This document shows positions 26,205-34,758 of a DNA stretch of 64,000 nucleotides, piece by piece. The translations under genes were made by a program, and so were the position numbers. Position 1 is the stretch's first letter, and each line of letters opens with the position of its first letter. The notes beneath the pieces are model-generated. The model was given only the letters and a program-made list of their open reading frames with translations, was not told the DNA's origin and ran no database searches. The DNA is from Candidatus Gastranaerophilales bacterium (GTDB lineage Bacteria; Cyanobacteriota; Vampirovibrionia; Gastranaerophilales; Gastranaerophilaceae): positions 62,001 through 126,000 of the forward strand of contig CAJULR010000036.1 in assembly GCA_910587375.1 (NCBI GenBank), written 5' to 3'.

Positions 26205-26993
26205 TTAAGATTGCTGCATGTTTTTAATGTCATATGCAAGGTTTGAGCCCAGGTGGTTTTTTGATGAAACGTTTAAAAAGCCGTATTTTTCAGAAACTCT
26301 TTGTTTCAGCGCCTTTTTATCGGGGTCAAAATCAAAAAAGAGGCTGTCATAAAGATTTACCCCTTCAAAATAAAGGGGGGATTTTTGGTCTTTAAAAATT
26401 TCCGGGTAAGTTTTTTTATAATGCTGGTGCGCAAGAACATTTAGAGCAAGGCAGTCTATCTCTTCCTGGATTGAATTATCTGAATCTTCATCCTTTGCAT
26501 GCCCTGCCTCATGGAACATGGCCTCTGAAATTGCAAGTATATCAGGAAAAGAGGCTAAATCTTTATAATTTGAATTGATTAAAACGGCAGGGGTGGCTTG
26601 GGTTGTATCAAGACAGGCATGGACATTTGGGTTTGAAAATTTGGCATACATTACATCAATATTTTTGCTGTTTAAATACTCTACAGCCTCATTCCCGTTT
26701 TTAAAAGGCAGATTTACACCCAAATTTTTCATATAAAGAATATCGTTTGCAGAAAATTCCACCTTTGAAAGTTCATTCATCGCATGTTTTATTGTATCTT
26801 CCTGGGCCTTTGTTGCTTGAATCGGGGTCACATAAATTCCGCCTTTTTGTTCTTGCGGGGTGTGGCTGTTTGGGCCATTAGAATTTTGCGCACCATCTTT
26901 TTTGGCATGCCTTTTTTGCTCCCTTTCAGGCTTTGCCCAGGATTTACCGTACGCCAAACTATAGAGGCCGTTTACTCTCCCGTCGATTTTCAT
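26205..26993 (-). CDS. Putative zinc metallopeptidase (HEAGH)
   Basis: 262 residues. AISEAMFHEAGHAKDEDSDNSIQEEIDCLALNVLAHQHY contains HExGH, the zinc-binding helix of gluzincin-like peptidases, with a downstream Glu (EEIDC) as possible third ligand. The N-terminus (MKIDGRVNGLYSLAYGKSW) and a His/Asn/Gln-rich linker precede it. No signal peptide. A second HExGH protein with an unrelated body is at 44712-45911. Neither neighbour suggests a substrate. Promoter not obvious. Confidence 0.6.
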   Translation of the reverse strand: MKIDGRVNGLYSLAYGKSWAKPEREQKRHAKKDGAQNSNGPNSHTPQEQKGGIYVTPIQATKAQEDTIKHAMNELSKVEFSANDILYMKNLGVNLPFKNGNEAVEYLNSKNIDVMYAKFSNPNVHACLDTTQATPAVLINSNYKDLASFPDILAISEAMFHEAGHAKDEDSDNSIQEEIDCLALNVLAHQHYKKTYPEIFKDQKSPLYFEGVNLYDSLFFDFDPDKKALKQRVSEKYGFLNVSSKNHLGSNLAYDIKNMQQS

Positions 26994-27114
26994 TTCTACC
27001 TATTTTATCAACACAATTTTACTCTTATTTTACAATATAATGTCCAAAAATGGAAATTTTTGCGGATTTTTAAAGAACTTTTTTCAAGACAGCTTTTGCT
27101 TTATCTAAGCGTAA

Positions 27115-27150
27115 AAAAGCGGCACCGTTTAATCTGGTACCGCTTTTAAA
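27115..27150 (-). terminator. Terminator of the 993-residue gene
   Basis: Arms AAAAGCGGTACC and GGTGCCGCTTTT with one mismatch, then T run, directly after the stop on the minus strand. Confidence 0.8.
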
Positions 27151-27161
27151 AATGTGTTTAT

Positions 27162-30143
27162 TTATTCTTCAACCTCAATTTCGATTAAATCTGCAATTTC
27201 ATCGGGACTTTTACCCTCTTCAAGGCCATCTTCAAGAACTTGTTCTGCGGTTTGTTCTATTTCGCTTCCTGAAATATCACCGCCTGCAACTTTAACATCG
27301 GCTTCGCCTGTCACCGTTTCGGCCCCGGTTTCTTCGCCCATGCCTGCAGGAGGCGGGGTTGTTTCATCTGCTTGTCCTATAGATGTTATGCCGCTTGAAC
27401 CCGCGGGTTCTGTTTGCTCTGTCGTAACAGTCACGTTGACATTCACATCTGTAGCTTCACCTGTGCCTGACGGAGCAGAGGTTATAGGGTCCCCTGAAGG
27501 CTCTTCGCCGTTTGGGGCAGAGGTTTCATCGTTATTATCTTTGGTTTCATCCGTTGCAGGAATTGTACCATCTCCGCTTGGCTCCCCTGTTTCGCCTGCA
27601 GGCGGAAGGGCGCCGTCACCGTCTAAAACACCTGTATTACCGACATTATCGCTATCATCACCATCTTCGCCACCCGTTGCAGGAACCTGGCCGTCTTCTG
27701 CGGGCTCGTTTCCATCTGCTGCAGGAATTCCGTCTTCTGTACCTGAAGCGTCAGGGTAATATGCTGCCGCACCATCATTTGCATAGGATGGAATGGTTAC
27801 AGGAGTTTGGGCTTCATCTGCACCGTCAGCCACATTTGAAGCGTCGCCGTCTTCATCTGTGTCAGAGTCTGTGTCAGCTGCGCCCGGAGTTACACTTGAA
27901 GAAACATTCGGGGTTGTGCTTGGGGCTGCAGCGGGAACATTCATTTTGTCTTCTTCAGCCTTCTTCTTTGCTTCTTCAATTCTTAAAACATTTGCTCTTG
28001 AAATTAAATCTGTGACAACCTTTTGAAGGCCTGAGGTGTCTGCGTTTGTGTCTTCAAATTGTGAGATTTCAATGTTTATTACATCTGCAAGGGTAATGCA
28101 GTCGTCGCTTGTTTTTGCAGAAACAGCTTTTATTGCGTAGTTTGTCGCCTTTTCATCTGCCGCAGCCTGAATTTTTTCATCCACAACAGAATTTATAGCG
28201 CTTAATTTGCCTGTATTTACACTATATTCAGACACGGTATCAAGATATTGGCCCATTTCTGCAGAAATTCTTTTTAGCTGTGAAATTGAGCCTGCACTTT
28301 CGACTTTAGATGAAATTTCATCAGAATATTTATCCACAATTGATTGCTGCTCTTCCCTTATGTTTGAGAGAACATCTTCAAATGCGCTTGTATCAACTTC
28401 GGATGAGGCTTTTTTAAAGGCTTCACCCTGCGCGGAAACTTCGCCGTGGAGCTCTTCAAGTTCGCTTAAGGATTTGCCTGAAACGGAGATGGAATCTATA
28501 TATTCATCCACCTGTGCCTGTTGTTCTTTTCTTATGTTTGAAAGAACGGTATCAAATTTGCTCAAATCCAAATCGAGATTTTCTTTGTATTGGCTGAAAT
28601 CTTCAAGGTCTGCACTTGTTGTTTCGTATAATTCTTCAAGCTCTTCAACGGTTTTTCCTGAAATATCAATGTTTTCTAAATATTCATCGACATCTTTTTG
28701 GGCGGCTTCTTGTGCCTCCTTTTGAACTTCTTCATATTTGCTTGTATCAACATCATACTGCCCATCTGAAGCTGCGCCATCCACGCCTGTTTGGGTTTCG
28801 CCTGCGGTGTCATAGGCGTTTGAATATCCGCTAAAATCATATGAACCGCTGTCACCATACATGCCATCAACAAGGCTTCCTGCGTCATTATCCACATCGC
28901 TTTGGTTATTTTCTTTTATAAATTCGATTAAATCCTTAAGAGGGGTTACGTTAATATTGCGCGTAAGTTCGCTGTCATAAAGCATTGCAATTAGAGCATT
29001 TATTTCATCTGCAGAAGCTATATAGCTTCCGGTGTCATCAACAACATCTCCGCTTTTTTCTATAGCATTTTTAGTGTTTTCTGCAAATTTTTCAATATAT
29101 TCATCTGCATATTTATTCTTTTCATCGCCGGAGCCGAGTTTTTCCAAAATTTCATCGCCGTTAAATGGAACGCCATATTTTTCACAAATTCCGGCCCATT
29201 TTTCGATATTTGCCTGATATATTAAAATGCCGTTAACGTTTGCAAAAACACTGTTCATATCCTTTATGTCGCTAAAACCGCCGTCTTCAATGCTTTTTAT
29301 ATCTCTTTCTACCGTTGATATAACATCATCAACAGTTTCACCGATTTCTTTTTGTGCATATTCAAGCTTTGCTTGGCAATCATCCATGGTTTGCTGCATT
29401 TGTTCTTTAAGGTCATCAATTTGACCTTGTTTGTAAGAATTGTATATGCCAATACCAAGGGCAGTCAGCGCGCAAACCCCTGCAATACCCCAGCCAATAC
29501 CTGGAATCGTGGCGCTAACTCCTGCAACCGTAAAAAGTGTTCCTGTAGCGCCCGCCATTGTTGCAACACCTGCAGCAGCAAGTCCGCCCCACATGCCGCC
29601 CCAAGCTGCATTGGACATGCCTTCAGGCACAAGACTTCCAAGGCCGCTTTGCTGGCTAACGCCTTCAAGGGCTGCCATATTATATGTTAATTCTGTCATA
29701 TAAGAATCAATCGTATCCGGGTCTTTGCTTGCAAGGGCAGAATCAATGCTTGACATAATGCTGTTAAGCTTGGTTGCAATTTGGTTATAATAGTTTTGAA
29801 TATCTTCAAGTTTGCTTTCGGAAGAAAGCTTTGAAATGCCGCTAAGACCATTATTTACAAGCCAATTGTTATAATCCACCTGGTCAAGTTCGCCTTTTGA
29901 GTCTGCAGCGGAATTTGGAGTTTCCTCTAAACCGTCATCATCAGGATCAAACCCCAATTCGGCAAACTGGTTTTCATCTACCATACCCATTTGCAGCACC
30001 TGGCCAGGCTTTACAGCCGTGCCTTGGTTCTTAACCAAATCTTCAGTTACGGTATTAATATTATAGCCGCTTGTATAGTCATACCTGTAAAGCTGATTGT
30101 TAATATTTGCAATACAATAAGAGCCGCAATCAACTATGTTCAT
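27162..30143 (-). CDS. Large acidic repeat protein with glycine-zipper hydrophobic segment
   Basis: 993 residues, not recognised. DPDDDGLEE (about 66-74) resembles a calcium-binding Asp loop. Residues 179-236 are a long Gly/Ala-rich hydrophobic region (WGGLAAAGVATMAGATGTLF, then GIGWGIAGVCALTALGIGIY) like glycine-zipper membrane inserts. A coiled coil follows (240-290). Residues 484-716 hold four degenerate repeats of about 57 residues (VDEY..I..SGK.LSELEELH...DTSAFEDVLSNIREEQQ). Residues 735-965 are low-complexity, rich in Asp, Glu, Pro, Thr, Gly. Strong SD (GAAGGAAGG). No signal peptide; a secreted or surface effector is possible but unproven. Confidence 0.7.
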   Translation of the reverse strand: MNIVDCGSYCIANINNQLYRYDYTSGYNINTVTEDLVKNQGTAVKPGQVLQMGMVDENQFAELGFDPDDDGLEETPNSAADSKGELDQVDYNNWLVNNGLSGISKLSSESKLEDIQNYYNQIATKLNSIMSSIDSALASKDPDTIDSYMTELTYNMAALEGVSQQSGLGSLVPEGMSNAAWGGMWGGLAAAGVATMAGATGTLFTVAGVSATIPGIGWGIAGVCALTALGIGIYNSYKQGQIDDLKEQMQQTMDDCQAKLEYAQKEIGETVDDVISTVERDIKSIEDGGFSDIKDMNSVFANVNGILIYQANIEKWAGICEKYGVPFNGDEILEKLGSGDEKNKYADEYIEKFAENTKNAIEKSGDVVDDTGSYIASADEINALIAMLYDSELTRNINVTPLKDLIEFIKENNQSDVDNDAGSLVDGMYGDSGSYDFSGYSNAYDTAGETQTGVDGAASDGQYDVDTSKYEEVQKEAQEAAQKDVDEYLENIDISGKTVEELEELYETTSADLEDFSQYKENLDLDLSKFDTVLSNIRKEQQAQVDEYIDSISVSGKSLSELEELHGEVSAQGEAFKKASSEVDTSAFEDVLSNIREEQQSIVDKYSDEISSKVESAGSISQLKRISAEMGQYLDTVSEYSVNTGKLSAINSVVDEKIQAAADEKATNYAIKAVSAKTSDDCITLADVINIEISQFEDTNADTSGLQKVVTDLISRANVLRIEEAKKKAEEDKMNVPAAAPSTTPNVSSSVTPGAADTDSDTDEDGDASNVADGADEAQTPVTIPSYANDGAAAYYPDASGTEDGIPAADGNEPAEDGQVPATGGEDGDDSDNVGNTGVLDGDGALPPAGETGEPSGDGTIPATDETKDNNDETSAPNGEEPSGDPITSAPSGTGEATDVNVNVTVTTEQTEPAGSSGITSIGQADETTPPPAGMGEETGAETVTGEADVKVAGGDISGSEIEQTAEQVLEDGLEEGKSPDEIADLIEIEVEE

Positions 30144-30311
30144 CTTTACCTTCCTTCAAAGTTAGTTCAATTAATATTTTAATCGGCGGGTTTTTCCATG
30201 AACTTTACGAATTTTTAGGTGTTTGTAAATTTTTTGTTACATTTTTATCGCCTAAAACGGAAAATTTTATTCTGTCCGGGTTTTATGTATTGTATAATTA
30301 AAAAAACAAGC

Positions 30312-31475
30312 ATGAAAAAGATTTTAATTACAGAAGTTCATATTCCGCCATCGGATATTAAAAACGGCCTGACCACAGAAAACCTGAACAAACCAAAGGA
30401 CCGTATTGTCTTAGAATGGCTTATAAACTGGGTTGAAGACGGCTTGAAAAAAGGACTGTTTCACCCGGGAGATTTAATTCCTTCAAAAAAAGATTTGGCA
30501 AAATATCATAACGTAAGCACGGGAACTATGCAAAATGCGGTAAGATATGCAGAAGACCTTGGGTATTTTACATCAAGACAGTGCGTTGGCACAATGATTG
30601 CAGACAAAACACAGCCAAATTCAGACACAAAGGCAACTTCCAAAAAAGACGCGGCTGTTTTGAACATTAAAAAATATATTATAAAAAGCAAATTTAAAAA
30701 GGGAGAAAATCTTCCTGCCTCAAGGATTATCGCAGCAGAAATAGACACATCCCAAAACACAGTGAGGCTTGCGCTTGATATTTTAACAAGAGAAGGAATT
30801 TTAGCCCAAAGCGGCAAGAACGCCAATAAGCCAGTTAAAACGCTGCTTTTAGATTATAGAGAAATTGAGAAAAATTTTGACACAAAAGATTCAAAGGATT
30901 CGACAAAAAGCGAAACTCTTTCAAAAAAGCTTTATTTGAAAATTAAAAAATACATCGTTGAAAATTACAAACTGAATGACAAAATTATGCCAAACGAAGA
31001 ATTTGCAAAGATGTTTAATGTGAGCGTTCGAACCGTAAATGACGCTATGAAGCGCTTAAACAAGGAAAAAATTATTCTTTCTTTAAGAGGGCAGTACGGA
31101 ACAAGGTATATTAACGAACCTGACAAGCTTTCAAAACAAAAAGAAGGCGAAAAAAGCAGGTTTATGTCGGCACCGAAGGGAAAAAACGAGATTAAAAATT
31201 CCTATATGTACAGCTGGCAGCGGGTTTTAGACCAGATTAAAAAATATATGATAACCCACCACGAAGCGGGGGACAAGCTTCCTTCAATGAAAGAATTGGC
31301 AGCAACTTTAAACGTGAGTGCAAACACCATACGGCGTGCGGTTTTAGAGCTTGTGGAACAGGGAATATTATACTGCGAGAGGGGAAAGCACGGCGGGATT
31401 TACATTGTGGAAATGCCTGCAAAAGAAGATGCCTTTACATGGCTTGCACTGAACCCTAAGTTTTTGGTGCAATAG
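30312..31475 (+). CDS. Regulator with four tandem GntR-type winged helices
   Basis: 387 residues, made almost only of winged-helix units: about 31-97 (GLFHPGDLIPSKKDLAKYHNV...GTMIAD), 115-172 (FKKGENLPASRIIAAEIDTSQNTVRLALDIL), 206-267 (YKLNDKIMPNEEFAKMFNVSVRTVNDAMKRL) and 303-366 (HEAGDKLPSMKELAATLNVSANTIRRAVLELVEQGIL). Each has the GntR pattern G-(D/E)-x-(L/I)-P-S...N-T-(V/I)-R-A. GntR proteins normally have one such domain plus an effector domain; none is present. TATAAT at 30293-30298 leaves a leader of only about six bases. Divergent from the 993-residue gene, which it may control. Confidence 0.8.
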   Translation: MKKILITEVHIPPSDIKNGLTTENLNKPKDRIVLEWLINWVEDGLKKGLFHPGDLIPSKKDLAKYHNVSTGTMQNAVRYAEDLGYFTSRQCVGTMIADKTQPNSDTKATSKKDAAVLNIKKYIIKSKFKKGENLPASRIIAAEIDTSQNTVRLALDILTREGILAQSGKNANKPVKTLLLDYREIEKNFDTKDSKDSTKSETLSKKLYLKIKKYIVENYKLNDKIMPNEEFAKMFNVSVRTVNDAMKRLNKEKIILSLRGQYGTRYINEPDKLSKQKEGEKSRFMSAPKGKNEIKNSYMYSWQRVLDQIKKYMITHHEAGDKLPSMKELAATLNVSANTIRRAVLELVEQGILYCERGKHGGIYIVEMPAKEDAFTWLALNPKFLVQ

Positions 31476-31493
31476 GAATATAGCAAGATTAAA

Positions 31494-32081
31494 TTAGTGT
31501 TTAAAACCTATTCCTGAGGGCTTTGTTCTATCCATAAGAAGAGAAATGGCCTCATATAGTTGCTTCATATCGGCCTGATTTTCTTCGCAATGAGTGATAA
31601 AGTATCTTTCCAGCTCTGCAAGCCTTTGGGCAAGCTCTTTATTTTCAAGTGCCCACTGACGCATTTTTACAAAAGTGTTCATTATTTGAATGTTAATTTG
31701 AATTGCTTTTTTGGACCGAAGAACACTGGAGAGCATTGCAACACCTTGTTCCGTAAAGACGTAGGGAAGATATTTTCTAATTTCACTGTTTAAGGTCACA
31801 ATTTGTGACCTTTGATTTTTGTCTTTTTCGTTTAAGGTGCCAAATTGGCACCTTAAAATTTCGTTCTTATTTGAAGTCGCAAATTGTGACTTCAAAACCT
31901 GCCACTCTTCTTTTGTCAATTGAAACATAAAATTATCAGGAAACCGTTCAATATTACGCTTTACAGCACGGTTCAACGCTTTCGTTTCAACCTCATATAA
32001 CATCGCAAGGTCGCTATCAAGCATTACTTTATAGCCCCTAATTTCGTGTATTAAATTTTTTATCAGCGCGGGTTCATTCAT
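31494..32081 (-). CDS. ORF6N domain protein
   Basis: 195 residues. N-terminal IRGYKVMLDSDLAMLYEVETKALNRAVKRNIERFPDNFMFQLTKEEW is the ORF6N (KilA-N-associated) DNA-binding domain, and YLPYVFTEQGVAMLSSVLRSKKAIQINIQIMNTFVKMR its conserved second half. A coiled coil ends the protein. These proteins are common in phages and mobile regions as antirepressor-like regulators. Between the two halves are three copies of SQxxTxN encoded by three DNA palindromes. It sits twelve bases downstream of the methyltransferase gene on the same strand. Confidence 0.85.
   Translation of the reverse strand: MNEPALIKNLIHEIRGYKVMLDSDLAMLYEVETKALNRAVKRNIERFPDNFMFQLTKEEWQVLKSQFATSNKNEILRCQFGTLNEKDKNQRSQIVTLNSEIRKYLPYVFTEQGVAMLSSVLRSKKAIQINIQIMNTFVKMRQWALENKELAQRLAELERYFITHCEENQADMKQLYEAISLLMDRTKPSGIGFKH
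31792..31896. repeat. Three in-frame palindromes inside the ORF6N gene
   Basis: Palindromes centred at 31802 (31792-31812), 31844 (31831-31857) and 31883 (31870-31896), spaced 42 and 39 bases, i.e. whole codons. Each has an AAATTG-like centre with 10-13 base arms; the first two are perfect apart from the central base, the third has one mismatch. They encode the SQFATSN, CQFGTLN and SQIVTLN repeats. Confidence 0.85.
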
Positions 32082-32093
32082 TTTTCTTTTTCC

Positions 32094-32975
32094 TTACACC
32101 TTTTGAAAGGTCATGATATATTCATGTTCAAAGATGTTAAAGCCGCCCGCAAGCGCCCTGTAGCGCCAAAGGTTTGCCGTTTTTCCTTTTGCTTTTTCGT
32201 TTCCTGTTATATTTTTTACAACAATGGCTTTTGTTACAAAACCAACGTTTTCCATTCTTTTCATACATTCAAAACCCAAAGGTTCCACCCTTGAATTTTT
32301 GTATTCATCTCCGATGATAAGTGCGGCAAAACGCCCTTTTTCAAGAAGGTCATAGGCATTTTTTGCCACCTTTTCAAAGAGGTAATAAAATTCTTCTGTG
32401 GTTTCACAGTTTGAAAGGTCTTCTTTTTTATCGGAAAACTTAATAATATCATCATACGGCGGGTGCAAAACAACAAACTGGGCTGTGTCTTTGCCTTGCT
32501 CTTTGCCCATAATTTCAAGCCTTGCCCGCACTTTTTCTTTGGTTTCATCCGTTGTTGAATCTCCGCAGATGATGTTCACATCAGTTACTAATTCTTTTTT
32601 GGAAAATTTTTGTGAAACATAATCCACCATCTCTTGTTTTAATTCAACGCCAACACAGCGTCTTTCCATATTTAAAGCCTCAATTGCGCTTGTGCCTGAA
32701 CCAAAGAATAAATCTAAAACAACGTCATTTTTCTTTGTATATCTTTCAAAAAGCTGGGTTGCAATTTGAGGGATATAGTTTCCATGGTAATCATAAGAAT
32801 GCCCGTTTGATTTGTCACGGGAAGCAAACTCCCAAAGGGTGCCTGTTTTAATGTGGGAATAAACCTTCCAGTTGTTTAAATCGATGTCGTTATAGGGCTT
32901 TGTTTTTGGCGCTTTAACGACTCTTAAACTCTGGCTGTTTTGGCTTTCACTTTTTTTAACGGTATTTTTTGCCAT
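32094..32975 (-). CDS. Orphan DNA (adenine/cytosine-N4) methyltransferase
   Basis: 293 residues from ATG 32975, preceded by GGGGAG at eight bases; the frame is open to 33035. AdoMet motif I is VVLDLFFGSGTSAIEALNMERRCVGVEL and catalytic motif IV is VVLHPPYDDIIKFSDK, in the order I then IV. Target-recognition region unknown. Near the C-terminus ANLWRYRALAGGFNIFEHEYIMTFQKV is typical of N4/N6 methylases of this class. No restriction endonuclease is adjacent, so it is likely an orphan or regulatory methylase; it shares a transcript with the ORF6N gene. Confidence 0.85.
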   Translation of the reverse strand: MAKNTVKKSESQNSQSLRVVKAPKTKPYNDIDLNNWKVYSHIKTGTLWEFASRDKSNGHSYDYHGNYIPQIATQLFERYTKKNDVVLDLFFGSGTSAIEALNMERRCVGVELKQEMVDYVSQKFSKKELVTDVNIICGDSTTDETKEKVRARLEIMGKEQGKDTAQFVVLHPPYDDIIKFSDKKEDLSNCETTEEFYYLFEKVAKNAYDLLEKGRFAALIIGDEYKNSRVEPLGFECMKRMENVGFVTKAIVVKNITGNEKAKGKTANLWRYRALAGGFNIFEHEYIMTFQKV

Positions 32976-33169
32976 TCTTATTTTCTCCCCAATATAACGG
33001 AATAAATTCCTCCTACATTGGAGTAGTATATCCAAATGTTCAGTATTTTAAATCAACCTTATAGTGTAGAAATTTAAATTTTTTTTAAAGTTCTTAAAAA
33101 CTCATTTTTTTGGAGGATATTCAGACAAATTGCTAAAGAAAAAAATTAAAATGACGAAAATTTTAATAT

Positions 33170-33246
33170 GAGGGCAACTGAGTCCTCACTCAAAACCTCC
33201 TCCCCAAGTCTAGTAGCCGCTAAGTTTTAGCGGCTTTATTTTTTAT
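33170..33246 (+). ncRNA. Candidate small RNA with C-rich anti-Shine-Dalgarno stretch
   Basis: No gene precedes this on the plus strand, yet a perfect terminator is here: AGCCGCTAA (33215-33223) pairs with TTAGCGGCT (33227-33235), then a T-rich run. Upstream is a small hairpin (TGAGT/ACTCA with loop CCTC, or TGAGG/CCTCA) and an unpaired CCTCCTCCCC (33196-33205), complementary to GGAGG ribosome binding sites. A weak TAATAT (33164-33169) is the only -10 seen. Estimated length 70-75 bases. The rest of 33036-33452 holds nothing else recognisable except the alcohol dehydrogenase terminator. Confidence 0.5.
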
Positions 33247-33397
33247 TGTTATAAAATCTGCTTTTTAAGGCACAAACACAGATAAAAACCCACAAAGCTT
33301 AATTAACCAAATATTCTCGCTTGCAGCGCAGGTTCAATTATGCCCATTGTAACTGTTTGGCCATAATCCCTCATTCGCTGGTTTGGTGTTTAAACAT

Positions 33398-33435
33398 AAA
33401 AGCCGGGGTTTTAGAGTTTTGCCCGGCTTTTATAA
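33398..33435 (-). terminator. Terminator of the alcohol dehydrogenase gene
   Basis: AGCCGGG (33401-33407) and CCCGGCT (33422-33428) with flanking A and T runs; 18 bases after the stop. Confidence 0.8.
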
Positions 33436-33452
33436 TATTTATAAAAAGAATT

Positions 33453-34661
33453 TTACATAGGTTTCATTGATGTTTCATAAATTCTGCAAACCTGTGCTTC
33501 GTTTGCTTCGTTTGGTGCAAGGCCCAAAAGCATTCCAAGAGAAGGAGTTTCAAAGGCAAGTTTTGTAAGCTTTTGAACATCATCAAGTTTAAAGCCCAAA
33601 TCTTCAAGCTTTTCTTTGACGCCTATATCAAAAAGCCACTTTTGAACGCCTTTAGCTGCTTTTTCAGCTTCATCCGCTTCGCCTTTTAAGCCGGGAACAA
33701 TGGGTTCCAAAATGTCGGCCAAGGTTGCCGCTTTATCTTTATAAATGCAGTTAATTACAGACGGCAGAAGCATTGCAAGACCAAGACCATGGGAGAGGTC
33801 AGGTTTTACGGCGCTTAGAGGGTGTTCAAGCGCATGGGTATAGTGTAAAAGCCCGTTATCAAAGCCAACTCCGCCCAAAAGTGAAGCGTAAAGAAGGAAA
33901 TATCTTGCGGTTAAATCTTCAGGATTTTTAATTGCAAGCGGAAGATATTTTGCAACAAGGCGGATGGTTTCCTTTGCAAGTGTGATTGCATAAGGAGAAG
34001 CCACCTTTGATGTTGCGCCTTCAACAACGTGGTTTACAGCGTCCACTGAAACATAAAGGGTTTGTGCAGGAGAAAGTTTCGTCATCAAGGCAGGATCGTC
34101 AATTGAATACAATGGATATATGCAATCGTATGCAATTGCGGGTTTATAATTTTTCTCTAAAAGCGTTGCAACGGCAAAACGATTCACTTCCGTTCCTGTT
34201 CCGTGGGTTAAATTGATTGCAACAATGGGCGCCGCTTTTTTAGCTTCAAACTTATATTCATAAAGACTTGCGCCTGTTTCTTCTTTGTATTCCATTAAAA
34301 TTGCAACAGATTTTCCTGTATCGATGGCGCTTCCGCCCCCGATTGCAATAACAGCCTTTGCGCCAAAATCTTTCGCCATTTGGGTGGCCTCATCAATTCC
34401 ATCTGTTGTTGGGTTAGGAGTTACTTTTGCATAGTTTACATATCCTACATTGTGCTTTTTCAGGGCTTCTTCAACATAATCCCAGGCACCGGTGATTTTA
34501 TACGCGCCTTTTCCTGAAACAACGATAACTTTGTCAATTCCGTCGTTTTTTAAGGCTGATACAATTTCATCAATTTTTTTAATTGCACCTGCGCCAAAAA
34601 ATACCTTGGTTTTTGTGAGGATTTCTTTCACATCATTGATGTTCACATCTTTTTCCCACAT
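33453..34661 (-). CDS. Iron-containing alcohol dehydrogenase
   Basis: 402 residues. NAD-binding VIAIGGGSAIDTGKSVAI, then LTHGTGTEVNRFAV, and metal ligands in HALEHPLSAVKPDLSHGLGLAMLLP (His-x3-His and His-Gly) as in group III alcohol dehydrogenases. Reduces acetaldehyde to ethanol or acts on longer alcohols. An upstream in-frame start (34733) exists; AAAGGAG ten bases before ATG 34661 favours the shorter form. Placed beside hydE and pyruvate decarboxylase, it would complete an ethanol pathway. Confidence 0.9.
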   Translation of the reverse strand: MWEKDVNINDVKEILTKTKVFFGAGAIKKIDEIVSALKNDGIDKVIVVSGKGAYKITGAWDYVEEALKKHNVGYVNYAKVTPNPTTDGIDEATQMAKDFGAKAVIAIGGGSAIDTGKSVAILMEYKEETGASLYEYKFEAKKAAPIVAINLTHGTGTEVNRFAVATLLEKNYKPAIAYDCIYPLYSIDDPALMTKLSPAQTLYVSVDAVNHVVEGATSKVASPYAITLAKETIRLVAKYLPLAIKNPEDLTARYFLLYASLLGGVGFDNGLLHYTHALEHPLSAVKPDLSHGLGLAMLLPSVINCIYKDKAATLADILEPIVPGLKGEADEAEKAAKGVQKWLFDIGVKEKLEDLGFKLDDVQKLTKLAFETPSLGMLLGLAPNEANEAQVCRIYETSMKPM

Positions 34662-34758
34662 CTTGGCAATACTCCTTTCTTTATCTATATTCAAGCTGAT
34701 TGTAGCATATTTCAAACTTTTTGAACTGGTCAATTTAAACTATTGTATAATTTTTATT

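Noticed and set aside
27154..28026. Long open frames opposite the 993-residue gene
   Set aside because: They are antisense shadows made by its low-complexity acidic codons; Ser/Pro-rich products without SD or family features.
33112..33117. Perfect GGAGGA on the plus strand before the small RNA
   Set aside because: No start codon at a usable distance; the frame that follows stops within a few codons.
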